A stretch of DNA of 64,000 nt, from assembly GCA_022496185.1 (NCBI GenBank), contig WTXG01000017.1, forward strand, positions 124,001-188,000, written 5' to 3'. The notes below the pieces were generated by a model. The model worked only from the letters and a program-made list of their open reading frames with translations. It ran no database searches and was not told the origin of the DNA. Position numbers and translations under genes: made by a program. This DNA is from Multifurca ochricompacta (lineage: Eukaryota; Basidiomycota; Agaricomycetes; Russulales; Russulaceae). Below are positions 9,082-21,278 of the stretch, piece after piece (the first letter of the stretch is position 1; each line of letters starts with the position of its first letter).

Positions 9082-10350
9082 TCTTCATTTTCCCCTTCTT
9101 CCACTAACCCCCCTTCATTTACCTTTAGTTTACAAATGCCAGTTTTGATAAACCTTACGCGCTCATACTTCTGATTTCGGGTGCAAGGGGCCTTCTCCGG
9201 TCTGTCTGTCTGCATGCATGCGGGTGGGGTGAGGGGTGAGTGGGGGGGGGGTGGGTGACTTGCATGGGAAAGATTGGACAAAGTTTTCGTTGGAATGAAC
9301 TGAATGAATCATTTAGTTAGGCCACACGCCCACCCACCCTGCCAAGTCCTTCCCAAAGGGGCCTGACATGACATGACATGACCAAATAATCACCAAAAAC
9401 AAAAACAAAAACAAAAACAAAAATACGCGTATGTGGGTTTGGTGAAGTTATGCCCATTGGAAGGTGGTGGGGAAAATCCGTTTTTTTTTTTTTTTTCCGG
9501 TGCTTCACCACCTACCTCTCTCTATCTCCCCCCCCCTCCCCCTCGTCCTCCTCCTTCTCTTCCTCCTTTCTCCCCTACGATCACACGCTAATAAATACAA
9601 ATAAGAATTAAAAAATAAAATAAAAAACTACTAGAGGTGTCGGCGACACCTTTTTTTTCGCTTAAAAACCTTTACACACAAGTTCTAAGAAGCATTTAGG
9701 TAAGTTTTGTTCTCCGGGGGTCAGTGTCAAAAAAAACCTTTCTTCTATCCCGGTTTCCGCTCCCCCCTTCCTTCCGGGAGCTGTTGAAACTGTGGGACTG
9801 GCTGGGTTTAATTGTTTTGTTTGTTTTTTTACTACTGATAAGAACAGACAGAGTTAGTCAACGCAGTTTCACGATTGGATGCGGCGACACCACGGCGTAG
9901 AACGGACAAGGCGCCACAGGCACAACTAACTTGTTACTTATGGGATGGACTTTAGACCTTTCAATCGCCGCCTCGAGGCAAAATTACTTAGGCCCTCAAA
10001 AAAAAGCATGTTTGGAATGGATCATTTCTAATTAACGATGCTCGCGACAGAAGCGCTGGTATTGTTGTATGTGTAACACACACACAAGAAAGAGGTGCAC
10101 ACTCCAAAACCTGGTCAAAAAGAAAAAAAGCAAAAGAGAAGGAAGAAAGAAATCGAGATCCAGTCGTACTATCCGAGAAAAGACTCTCTCATAGGATATG
10201 AAGAAAACGAACAAGGAGCGTCGACGAGAGAAAAATAAATCCAAGTTTCGATTCGAACGTCGTGGAGAGACAGTTGGTTTAGTTTCGATGTTTTTATGTT
10301 GCTCTTTCCCGTTTATTACCCTACCACTTATCATCGGTGAACTGACTCCT
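9082..10350. other. Gene-free stretch with simple repeats
   Basis: Nothing coding is supported. It contains a 9-G run at 9242-9250, an ACATG repeat (about 9364-9381), an AAAAAC repeat (about 9395-9423), a poly-T run (about 9481-9497) and A-rich spacers. It covers the 3' side of the PriA/CPL1-like gene. Confidence 0.6.
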
Positions 10351-11593
10351 TTAGTTCCTCTGAAGAGGAACGTGTTCGAGGCCGTAAAGCCTCGCCGGCA
10401 TCGACTCGGCTTCGTTATCTAAATCCGGGTCGGCAATATGAGGGTGCGAGATCGTCATATGTTTGGAGACGCAACCGGTGCCATCGATCGTGGGGACGTG
10501 TCCGGGCAGGCAGCGGTGGACGATGCATTGGCCAGAAAGACAGGAGACGTCCGCGACTCCAGGAAGCGCGGTACAGTCCTTACCAATCGGAGAGTAAGGT
10601 GTCAAAGGTAACGCGCATCCACCACCTGACAAAAGAAAAAGTGAGCAGGAAAAACCCCCCATCCATTATCAAATTTTCTGGACGTTTACGTGCGCGAGAC
10701 ATATGGAGAAGGAAGGAAGGGGGAGGGGGAGGGGGGAGGGAGGGAACAGGCACACTTACAGCTCTCGAGATCGCGCGCTGTATTGACGCACTCCCACGCT
10801 CGCGCACCCCCACCAAAGACGCCACAGGCTGTCCATTCATGTCCCTTTTCCGCGCAAGTGCCGCTGCCAACCCAGCGCCTCTTGGAATAACTTCGGGGCT
10901 TGCTTGTAGGGCATGAGCCGGGAGCCACGCACTGGCCGTTGCAGACCATATAAGGCGCGTTGCAGACACATGTCGTCGGGTACTGGGGCGGATAAGGTGT
11001 AAAACCGTCTGTGCATTGGAACCCGCAAGGGTTTCCATTAATGCAAATGGGAGTGCTGTGGTCCGGATAGACGCAGTGAGCATTGGGGGCAGCACCGATG
11101 ATCTAAAAAAAAGTCCAAAAGTCAGGCACGTGCCACTATTCAACGTTGACGTCGACATCGACGATGACATTCGACACATACAAGGTTCGTCAGGATGTCA
11201 GTGACAACGCTTTTACCGGCGATTGTAACGGCCAAAATAGCGACAACATTGGTTTCGAGGAAAAGGGGAAGCGCCGACAGACAAAGGCAGACATCTGTGT
11301 TCATCCCCCAAAGTCAGTTCAGCCGAAAATCAGAAAAAAAAACCCCAACGGAGAGCCCGAGATCGGCCACGGGGGCCACAAGGTTTTTTGAAAAGTTAAA
11401 CTTCACCTATTCTGCCAACGGCGGTCAGTAAGCCCAACAAGTTAGGGACTACGAGATCCACGTCGACGTTTGCGCAGACGTCGAGGAGGGCGCGTGCATC
11501 TAGAGGATGCGAGGCTGGCTCACGGGAATCAAGAGAGGAAGCACGAGCTCCGAAGAGTAGGCTGAGGATGGGAAGAATACGGAAGATACGCAT
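10351..11593 (-). CDS. PriA/CPL1-like secreted cysteine-rich protein
   Basis: Four exons fit: 11407-11593, 11182-11294, 10760-11102 and 10351-10625. They are in frame throughout and give 305 residues. The start at 11593 opens a hydrophobic signal peptide (MRIFRILPILSLLFGARA). The mature part has many cysteines in blocks such as NPCGFQCTDGFTPYPP, CVCNAPYMVCNGQC and RRWVGSGTC. The C-terminal CPL1-like domain follows (WECVNTARDLESC, then GKDCTALPGVADVSCLSGQC and a final CLPGHVP block). The family includes PriA, expressed in fruit-body primordia of Lentinula edodes, and Cpl1 of Cryptococcus; its molecular role is poorly known. Introns are 87, 79 and 134 bp with GT..AG ends. The product is probably secreted or wall-associated. 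A developmental role is inferred only from the family. Confidence 0.88.
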
Positions 11594-14500
11594 ACTGCAG
11601 GTTGCTCTCGTTGCAAAAAGTTAAAAAGAATGGACTAGAGCAGCGAAGAGGCGAAGATTGGTCCTAAAGGATGAAAATGATGCGGGGGGCTGGGTCTTAT
11701 AAGCCCCCTGAAATTAATCTTACTAGCGCGGAAGCGGTCCGGCTAGGGATGTGATGGATGAAAACATTTTGGGCATTTGCAAGAAGATTGAGGTTGAGCG
11801 TTTGAGCGCTAGTCTGATACGAGTCCAAACTTTTGGGATAGGATGGGATAGGATGGGATGATAAAGTGTTGGAAGCTCGAATAACGGCAGGATATTATTT
11901 CAATATAAAAAAGATAAAGATACCCCTCTTGGTCGGTTTCCGGTGATATTCAAAAAAAAGGATCATTAGCTATTACCATTGGCCAACTGACCGATCAACG
12001 AAAAACCAGAATTTCCGGAGATGAAGAAGGCGGGGGTGTGGAGGTCCACATGCCCACGTCAGTCAACACATAAAATCCCATGTCAGCCCCTACGTCAATG
12101 GATTGAATAACGGAGAGGGCCTACCCTGTATGCTGCAACGGCGACCACCGTTTCTTTATTATTATTATTTTTATTATTTTTATTGCCAAGGCCCTTGGAT
12201 GATGGTTTGGAAATATCACAGAGTGCAGAAATGGAATCATTCAAAACGGCGCCGTATGGTAGGATAATCCCGATAGCAAGAAGACAGAACACACAGAACT
12301 TAGATTTTCACGACGTATGGAATCATCTAGAAAGACTCCAGAGACGAAACGACCGAAAACGTTTCCAGTGCCGAGTAAGCTTGAGAACTATGAGAATTTT
12401 GTTGTTTCTTTTGTTTTTGTTTATTAGAAAAGGGGAAGGGGGGAAAGGGAAAAATGACGTGTTCAGTTTGTTGGGATTTTGAAAGGAGTGAAGTTGAAAA
12501 GTGGTTTGCACAGGACAGACGAGTAGAGTTGAACAGAGGATATCTGTTGCTGCGTTAAGAAAGGGTAACAGAATGGAAGAAGGAGGAGGAAGAGAGACAG
12601 ACGGACGACAGGGATTCAATTCCGGTTCAACCCGAATTCGTTCTGCTGTTCTGTTTAAAGTGCCCGTGCCATCTTAAGCACGTCCTAGCATTTTCCTTTC
12701 CTTTTTATTTTCATTTTTTTTCTCCCTCACTTGCCAACCAACCGCCCCGTTCTGATAGTAAACAAGCAAAAGTTAAATGTAAATGAGAGATATATATATA
12801 TAGGAGAGGGAAAAGAGAGGGTAATAAAAAAGGAGGGGAGGAGAGTAGGCAAGGCGAGGCAGAATTGATTGATCCGAATTAATTAAATTCATCCCGTTTC
12901 CCCGTCGCCGTCACCGTCATCATCACCATCACTCCCCCCGTCCGCCGCGGGGTTTAACGGCCAGCGCCACGAGTTAGCTACCGACTGCCACGGCCACCTC
13001 CGTTTTAGCTTTTTTTTTTTGTTTTTTTGCAAAGGTTTGCAAATTCGACCCACCACCTTGAAAAATAAAATAAATAAAAAATGAATGAATAAACGAACCT
13101 CACCTAGGGGTAAGGGCCAAGTGTGGTTGTGTTGTGGGGAAGGGGCAAGAGGATTCCTTTTTACTCTTCATCTCCTCCTCTTACTCTTACTCTCACTCTC
13201 ACTCTTACTCTTACTTTTCCGCAATCACCGCTTGGCTAACTTACCGATCAGGGTTTCTCTCCTTCCTTTTCCACCCAACCTGGGAGCCTGAGTCCGAGAG
13301 GGTTGAACGTTACGGTTTCAGCAGTTGCTCCTAAAGGGACCTCATTCTTCGAACGTGTCCCCCCTCGTCCCCCCCGCCTGTCTCTCGTTCTGGTGCCAAA
13401 GTGGAAAAGAATGAATATGTTCGCGGACCTTTGGACTCGCTCGTTTGGTTGGGTTGTAAATTGGTACTGATAGACACAGGTGCGTCTCTAATGACTACCA
13501 TCAGTTCAGTATATGGAACTACCCCAATTGAAATTAGGGTGCTGACCCCTTCATCTCCGTCTCCGCGTCTCCTCCAGAATGATAGTTTAGGTTAGGTTAG
13601 GTAGGTAGGTAGGTAGGTATATGCACGGAAGTTCAAACTTCACCGCACTGAAAGCACGCATGCACGCTCATTTTACTCCGTTCTTCTCGCTGATTCCGAA
13701 ACACACATCATCCCCGCCCCGCCTCAGTTCGCTTTCGCTTCAGCAACAGCAACAGAAGCCACTTGGGTTTCATCAAAGAAGCACGCGCGGTTATTCGTTC
13801 TCGGACCAGCAGCGGGTTAGGGAGGGGGGGGCCCGCACCTGTCAAACACAAAAAAATATATAATTTTTTGGAGGCGCCCTCTCAAAAAAAAACGGATGTA
13901 TAGATCATACATACGACCGACTAAATTTGATGCGATGTTATGCTTGAACTGAACTTGGACCCAATTCATCCACGCAATTGTAACACAAGACAACGACAAT
14001 GACAATGACAATGACCCGGGAACCGAGCAAACAAACACGGGTCAAAGTTTTTTAGAATTAATTAGAGTTAATTAAAAATGAAGATGATTCTACGATACCC
14101 AATCTGGTGTCTTAAATATCGCATCGATTCCGATTTATTTTGTGAACCCGGCGTCCGATCATCCAACCCGTCCTTCTTGCCGATGACAACGACGACAACG
14201 ACGACTCTCCGTTTTTAAACTGACAATAGAATATAATATATATATATATCTGGGCGGGCCTTTCTGCTGCCAGCCCAAACGAAACGGGACTGCGGGGTCT
14301 CATTTTAAAAGACTGTGCTGTGGGTTGGTTCCTGGCCCTTTTTCTCTCTCTCTCCATCTCGATGACAAGGTTAAAATTTTAAATAAGAACACCACTCATC
14401 GGCATAGTCAAACATTGGTTGTAGTATTTCTTTTTTTTCTCTTTTTTCTTTACAAATACAAATACCAGATTCCGCCGAAAAAACAAAAAACAAACAAACA

Positions 14501-14706
14501 AAAAACAGGAACAAAGTGAATGATTGAAGAAAAAAAAAAGCAAAAAAAAGTCAGAACCGAAAAAGAAAAACTGAATACGATCATTCATTCTTTCAAAACA
14601 AAAAACTAAGTATAACCTGGCCGCCATAAAAAATAAGTTGGAAGAAGGGGTTGAATTGAAATTTTTTTGTGTCCACGCACCGTCATCGTTACACATTCAA
14701 GGTTAG
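11594..14706. other. Gene-free intergenic DNA, simple repeats
   Basis: It holds the presumed promoter of the PriA/CPL1-like gene on its left side and the 3' flank of the next gene on its right. The contents include TC-rich tracts (13170-13215), a GGTTA/TAGG repeat (13587-13620), a TA run (12790-12802 and 14233-14247) and A/T-rich DNA. No protein-coding or RNA gene could be supported. Confidence 0.55.
13587..13620. repeat. TAGG-type microsatellite
   Basis: About three GGTTA units pass into five GGTA units; no gene overlaps it. Confidence 0.85.
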
Positions 14707-17381
14707 TTAGTAAATGGTCCAAAAATTCGGTTCCACTTGATATTGCGTCGTTCCAAGCCGCACACTGTAATCCTTCTGAAAGTTGGGCCTCAACCAGTCG
14801 TCGTCATCCCAACCCTCCTCATAATCCGTATCTGGCTCCGTGATATCGCCCGTTTCAAATTCGGACGTGCTGGCCACCGCCTCCTGACCACGAGTAGGAG
14901 AACCCGACGACAGTAGTGGTAGAGGTGGCTGTACCAGTGACGAGGGCAACGCATTCCACGACGCCTCAAATTCCGCTTCCTCGTCCCACAACTCCCTAGT
15001 CGTGTCCAAAGGAGGCGGGGGAGGCGGAGCTTCCTCTCCAAGACGATGTGCGCGACGCACAAGACGACGATGGTATCGCTGACGACGACGATTGATCTTG
15101 TTCTTCAGACAGCGCGCGAGGTCAGACCCGCGAGCGTGGTATTCGTCGTTGTTGTTGAGGGAAGGGAAGTCTAAGGAAGAAGAGGCAAATCGTCGCTGTT
15201 GTCGTTTCCTCCTCCGCTGTTGTAACGCTTGTACCTCAACACGCAACATCCAATTACGGCGCTGGGTCCAATCATGGACTACTTTGTCACGTGGAGTGTA
15301 AGGCCCACCATTGAGCGCTATGCCATCACGATCACCACGAGAGCTGCCCGCTCCTGGACTGCTATCGCTTGTGACAGCGACGGGGGGACGAGATCGCCAA
15401 CTCGAGACGTCCGAGTTATGAATCTCATCCAAACAGCTCTTGACCAGGTCCACGTGTATCAAATGCCTCTTCGCCAGCAACCGGTCGTGATCGTCGTACC
15501 TATGAATGTCCTTCCAACGAGGGAGCGGTGGAGGAGGCTTGGAAAAGTCGAATGCCCCCTCGCGTCTGAGTGGGCGTCGGTGCTTGCGCTGCTGAGGGGA
15601 GGATAAGACCCCAATAGTTTTCTGGGGGCTTCGCTCTTGCTTTTGTCGTTTGATGGGGGGTTTATCGTCAGAGGCGTTCCCTGGGGATAAGGAACGCTTG
15701 CGTGATGCAGACGCAGATGCAGAGGGGTTGCCATCGAAAGCGCCAGAAGAGGAAGAGCCGATAGGGACATGAGTCCGTGAGGCGAAGACTGGAGTCGGAG
15801 ATGAAGGAGACTCTGGAGATGGTGAATTGGCGCGCGCCTTTCCTTTGCCTTTATCGCGAGAACTGTGGGAGTGGATATCCCATTCGAGCGTCATAGACGG
15901 TATCTCCCCATCCGATTCAGAGTTATTGAAGACCGATGCTTCCTCGCTCGGGAGTCGCGGCCGCTGCCCACTGAACGAAAAAAGAGAAAAAAAATAATTT
16001 CATATTTCGTCAGAGATCAAAGGACGGACGGCAACGTTCAGTAATAGAAATAAACTCACTTCTCATGCGAACGAGTATCATCATCATCCTCTCCATCTCC
16101 ATTGTCGCTGTCCGAATCTATCATCAAACCACCCATGATTCGACTTCGCGCTCGGCGTCCTGCACGCGCCGCGGTCTTGATGAGCTCAGAAATCTCATCG
16201 GGCAACAGGCTTTCAATGAATCCCAAAAGGTCGTTCCATTTTTCTCCATTATTATTATTACGCGCTTCGATTTGAGACAGCAAAGATTCTTTCATCGCAG
16301 TTGCCTGAGCAGCGTTCGCAGTGGTGGAGAAATCGAAATCGGGCAAAATGGACTCCACGCAGCAGTTGGCCGCGTCTTCCATTTGAGCGTCACCCAGTTT
16401 CTGATTGTTCCCACCGTTCGAAGACTCGCGGCGGACGGCATCTATCGGAGGACAGCTGCCCGTATCAGAGGACGCGTCACTATGAACCCTGCCGCTCGAG
16501 ATCGCCGACCTTCCCTCACCCTGATCCTGGAAACGCTCTTCCTGGACGTCTACGTCTGAAAGTAAAGGGGGGTTGTGATCAGGAATAGGAACGGAGGGTC
16601 GTTTCTGGGAAGTTGAGGAGTCTACTACTGGTGGAAGGTCCAATACAAGTGCAGGCTGACTGAGCCCCGGAATAGCAACAGAAGCAGATGGGGTGGGCAA
16701 GGTTTTTTCCGAGGAAAGAGAAGGAGGCGGGTTATCACTGGGAGAATAAGAGGCCTTAGAAGATGGAGAGGAAACAACCACAACAACTGAGCCTCTTTCT
16801 CCCGCGGCACATTTCTTCTTGCTTCGCGTTTCGACGCCACTACTACTCGCAGTAGGTGAGTCAACTAGGTGGGAAGACACAGGAGAGATCGAGCGATAGC
16901 CGTGCGAGGCCAAGGCAGATGTCCGAGGGGTAGAAGAGGAGCGGCGCGCTGCTGGGCCACCACCACCACCACTACCAAGTGGCCCTTGCAAGATATCTTC
17001 AGTGCGTGCCATTACAGAAAGCAAATCCTTAAACGGGCTTCTCGACCTGCTGCCCATCTTGGTCCTGGTAGCGCGCAATACCGCCTTTTTTCCAGACTTA
17101 GACACCCCGATGCGGTTCAGCATGTCGTTCTCAATGGCAGGGATACGCATCGAGCGTTCTTTCTGTAACTTCCTCGTTGTCATTCTCTGTTAAAGTCGCA
17201 CGCGCGCGTGCCAATTGTCAATTGAAATTAAACTGTTGTGGGGGTGTGGGACTTGGATTGGGTTACCCACCTCAGGATGCAAGCCACTTTCAGTATCTTG
17301 CATGGGCATACTAGCACGTTGTCGTCGGAGGGGACGACCTCTCTGATGGATGTCCTTCCTGGTGGTCTCGTCAGATGCCAT
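14707..17381 (-). CDS. Large disordered basic protein of unknown function
   Basis: Three exons join without a break: 17271-17381, 16060-17186 and 14707-15970 (833 residues). Introns are 84 and 89 bp with GT..AG ends, and the phases match. I do not recognise a domain. The N-terminus is basic (MASDETTRKDIHQRGRPLRR) and is followed by a fairly ordered segment with AIENDMLNRIGVSKSGKKAV. Long Ser/Pro/Asp-rich low-complexity stretches come next. The C-terminal third has a region around FDFSKPPPPLPRWKDIHRYD, a dense Arg/Gln segment (LQQRRRKRQQRRF) and an acidic tail (DTDYEEGWDDDDW). Composition and basic clusters suggest a nuclear protein, perhaps a chromatin or RNA partner; this is inference only. 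It may be lineage-specific. Confidence 0.75.
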
Positions 17382-18728
17382 TATTGACTATATGATTATG
17401 GGTCGTGTTAGATGATGATAGAGAGTCAATGGAATGGAAAGCGTTCGGATGGGATGGAGGTTAGTGTGAGGCAAAAAGATGTGTATGGAATGTAAACGGG
17501 GGAAGGACTAGTATCGATTTCTGGTCATGCCACACATAGTTTTATAGCCTGCCTGTGTGGAGGACCAGCCGCCACCGTCCAACTTTTCCATTGTTCAATA
17601 TCTCTTTGTGTGTCTTTGTCTTTGTCTTTGTGGTTTGTGCCTTTGTCTTGAGCGGTGGCACTCTTCAGTGGTGGCGCTCTTTTGGACTCCGCGACACCCT
17701 CATTTGGCGTGTCACGTTACCATTTTTACGACCTTGAAAGTCAGAAAATCAAAGATTATTGTATGCTGTAGGCTCGCTTCAAGGGCAAGATTTCAATTTC
17801 ACGGGTGGGTATACAGGACGAGTTGTTTAAACAAACCCATCGCATTAACACCACACTCTAAGGTCGGTCGGGGGGGAAACGATTAGTAACCGAGTCAGCG
17901 CAACACAAGGCGAGGGGGTCGGGGGAGAAAATTGCAACACAACACGTAAGACAGAGAAGGTATCGGACGGACAATCCCCTTTGGTTTGAAAACATGAGCG
18001 GCAAGGAATGATTTGCGCTACCCGCACCTATATAACATGATACCACACGACTGTGTTACATTCCCCGTGATAGTGGTGTCAAGTCTTAGATTGACAAGGT
18101 CGTTAGAGAAGACAGGCCGTAGGTTAGGACACGTCTGGGCGCGGCAAAGGTTAGGCAAAAGAAAAGAAAAGAAAAGAAAAACACCAGACTGATCCCGACA
18201 GACAGCTGTGCAGATACCATGCGCTATCCGTGTACCTATTATTATAACAGACCCACCACGTGTATGGGAATATTCCCTACATTAGTGTGTAGAGGCAGGC
18301 CAAAAAAAAAACGCGTGTGGACCATGTTAAGCATTTGGATTTTTTTCGATTTCCCAGCATGCCAGCCCTTCGTGTACGCGGAGCCCGGTAGAAGAGAGGG
18401 AAGAACACACACATCGTGGCAGTGTGGCAGAAATGACCAAAGAACGTGCATCATTTTTGCTTGCCGCTACAACAAGACGGGAAAAGAAGTAGTAGGATTG
18501 GCAACTGATGTTCGCTACAGTCCGATTGAGTAACCGAATCTCAAGGTAAAAGTCAAGCAACCAGCAGGTTTCCCGCAGGGTAGGGGTAGCGGGGGTCATG
18601 ACCTGAACTGTGCTAATAAAATGAGGTCTGAGCGAGCCGCCCCACGCAAGCTCGGCCGCAGGGTCAGCGGCCGCTGATCACACACAGCCTCGCCCAGAAA
18701 TGAAGTCCATCCACGCGTCCATTAGCCT
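17382..18728. other. Intergenic stretch, no gene seen
   Basis: It contains the upstream region of the orphan gene (17382 onward) and the 3' flank of the zinc-finger gene. An AAAAG repeat lies at 18157-18181 and a TTTGTC repeat near 17610-17632. Nothing else is supported. Confidence 0.5.
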
Positions 18729-20051
18729 TCATTGATGGGTTTCAGGTGGGGCATACCCTTCGGGTGGGTAGGATTCAACGTGTGGAGATGGACCACCGGT
18801 CGTTGATAATAGTGGTTCAATTGCTGGTCTGGGCATAGAATGGTCACCATTAAGCCGTGTCAGTCACTCCCTCCTCCCCCCCCTCCCCCCTCCCTTGACC
18901 GGTGATGAAGGAAGTAAGAATGAAAGATAACTAACCCAAATTCCATGCGCATGACCGAATCAAGTGCTTCATCCTTGCCCCGGCGCAACGAGCGCTCCTC
19001 CGCGCGAAGTATACGGAGCTCTTCCATAAGCGTGGAATGCTGCTCGAGGGCGAAAAGGAACTTGGCCTTCATCACGAGGTATTTGACCATGATGGGTGCG
19101 CGCCCACGGATCAGACCCGTCACAGGGTCGATATCCTGTGCGAGGTACGATGGAATACCTTCGTCACTTGGGCTGGGCGAACGTCTACCATTTAAATAAT
19201 CTTCTACGCCGGGAGTGTCTCCCGGCTCGGTGGGTATATGCAACTCGGACGGTGTATGTGGTTCAACCTTGAAAATACTGAAGCCGGCTGGATCTGATCC
19301 CGTGGAGGCGGTAGGGCGAGAGGGTTCCTCACGGTCACGCTTCCGCTTGCGATTGCCGCCACGGCCAGGTGCGCCTGCTTCGACATTGTGTTGTAGACGC
19401 ATGTGTTTTGCTAGGGCGTCGGATCGCGTGAAAGATTTATCGCACTCTGAGGAAAGAGGATGGTTTGGGATAATATATGAGGATGTGTAGGGGACATGGA
19501 AGAATGCCGTACCAGGTAGCTCGCAGGTGAAGGGTTTTTCGCCCGTGTGTGATCGTAGGTGAGAGATAAGCGCGAACCGGGAAGTCTGAGGGAGGCCACG
19601 ACGGGTGCACGTGGCCCATTCACAGGTGTAGTTGGATTTGTGCACGCCTATGTGATCTGCGGAGGTAAGAAATGATCAGGGCGCTTCTGCAGAATCAGGA
19701 AACCAAAATTGGGGGGGATAATGGATGGTTGGGGGGTGAGGGGAAGGGGGAAATGGAGGGAGGGAAAACGCGATTCACACCTTCGTGTAAGTGACGTATG
19801 AACGTGTTTAAATCGTCGAAAGCAGCACCACAGTCTTCCCATTGACAAATGACGACGTCTAGACCAGGAGCAGTATTTGTGAGTTGACCCCCGCGTGTCG
19901 GAGAACCGGGACGTGAAGATGATTGTTGTTGAACGCCGTCATGTAAGTCAGTGATATTAGACGGAGCGCCGTCAATTGAAGAAGAATCATCTGAGAAAGA
20001 AGGCGAAAGTGGGCCAGGTGAAGGTGAAATGCTATATAAACTACGGGCCAT
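18729..20051 (-). CDS. C2H2 zinc-finger protein resembling Iec1 (INO80-associated)
   Basis: Four exons fit in frame: 19781-20051, 19513-19656, 18936-19446 and 18729-18828, giving 341 residues. A Ser/Pro-rich N-terminus is followed by three clustered C2H2 fingers. The first, residues 69-89, is CQWEDCGAAFDDLNTFIRHL and onward. The second is around residues 102-125 (CEWATCTRRGLPQTSRFAL, then the linker HTGEKPF). The third is ECDKSFTRSDALAKHMRLQH. A basic stretch (GNRKRKRDREE) and a predicted coiled-coil segment (MKAKFLFALEQHSTLMEELR) follow. The finger layout with the TSRFAL and CDKSFTRSDAL blocks resembles Iec1, the YY1-like zinc-finger subunit of the fission-yeast INO80 remodeller. The assignment comes from memory of the family and needs a search. 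It could also be another C2H2 regulator. The last 33-codon exon is the least certain. Confidence 0.75.
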
Positions 20052-20219
20052 TAGAGAGAAGAAAAGTTGACAGACTACGTGTCAGTCAGTGCTAGCGTCG
20101 GTGTCGATGTCGGTGTGGTTAACACACACTTTAATTAGGTACTTTCCCACATCCCATCCATCCCACATCCACGCATACACGACTTGACATTCTCATTCTC
20201 TCTCTCTCTTTCTTTATTC
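20052..20219. promoter_or_regulatory. Shared divergent promoter region
   Basis: Only 168 bp separate the start codons of the minus-strand zinc-finger gene and plus-strand TAF11. The right part is pyrimidine-rich (TCTC tract at 20190-20216) just before the TAF11 ATG, a usual feature of fungal start regions. No TATA box is obvious. Confidence 0.6.
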
Positions 20220-21278
20220 ATGGACATGGATACTACTCCTACCACTCCTACTCCTACTCCTACTCCTAGAGGTAGAGCCAGGGGTGTTGGTTCAACAAGT
20301 ACTAAACGTGGTCGTAAACCTCGAGCTGGTACATTAGATTCTCCACATGCAACCACTTCAGATGTGGCATCAAATCCTAGCGCTGCCCCGAGTGCTATGA
20401 CAAGCCCTGCCACCACCACGCCGATACAGTGGGCCCAACCGTTGGCCACCACAGCATCCACCTCCCTTACAGTTGCAGCGCCCGTTACTCCTGCTACAGA
20501 TGCTCCAGTTCCTGGGCCGAGTACTATCCCCACCACGACTGCTACCACAGGTGTCCAACGGCCAATAGGAGCAATGGAAGAGGAAGCTGAGGGCGAAGAC
20601 GAGTTACTTCCTGCTATGGCTGATGATGACTACTCGGCTCAACTCTCTTGGCAAAGCCAGTCCAAAGACAATCTCAAGTCTGTCGATTTCTTCAATTTTT
20701 TTTCTAAATACCCAATAAAAGTTTCGACTGGTCACTTGTAAAGGGTTCTCATGGACAACTTCACGCCAGAGCAGTACGAACGTTTTGAGGCATATCGCCG
20801 TCATGCCCTCCCGAAGCAAGCTGTTCGTAAAGTATGCGAGATCCCCCCCCCTCCCCCCCCCTTTTTTTTTCAAAGACTTAACGATCACTTGCTAATTTTC
20901 GCACATCGTTTCATAAACGCCCATGTTCGAACTACTCGGTGTCTTGGCAGGTCATTCAACAGAGCCTCGGTCAGCAAGTGTCCATGCCCGTGGCGCAGAT
21001 CGTGGCTGGATTCACCAAGGTTTTTGTCGGGGAAATTGTAGAGAAAGGTCAATTTATTTAATTCATATAAGTTAGTTTCTTTCTTGCTAATGCTAATGCT
21101 AATCTTCTACAATCCATCCGCATCCGCATATACAGCTCGGGCCGTCCAAGCACGTCGTGGTGAAAAAGGACCCCTGTCTCCTGATCACCTTCGCGAGGCG
21201 TACCGCATGTACCAACAAGAGACGGGGCGCGTTGGCTCCGCACGGCCATTACGCGGGCAACGGCTGTTCACACGATAA
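20220..21278 (+). CDS. taf11: TFIID subunit TAF11 (histone-fold protein)
   Basis: Four exons: 20220-20677, 20744-20831, 20951-21047 and 21136-21278, giving 261 residues. TAF11 pairs with TAF13 in TFIID and helps recruit TBP to RNA polymerase II promoters. Residues 1-150 are a disordered Thr/Pro-rich tail ending in an acidic patch (EEEAEGEDELL). From about residue 156 the TAFII28 histone-fold domain begins: NFTPEQYERFEAYRRHALPK, then QIVAGFTKVFVGEIVEKA and the diagnostic GPLSPDHLREAYRMYQQE near the C-terminus. The start was set at the ATG at 20220 because the frame upstream has no ATG. Intron 1 uses a weak donor (GTCTGT) but phase and conservation support it. Intron 2 contains two runs of nine C followed by T's. 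Confidence 0.92.
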
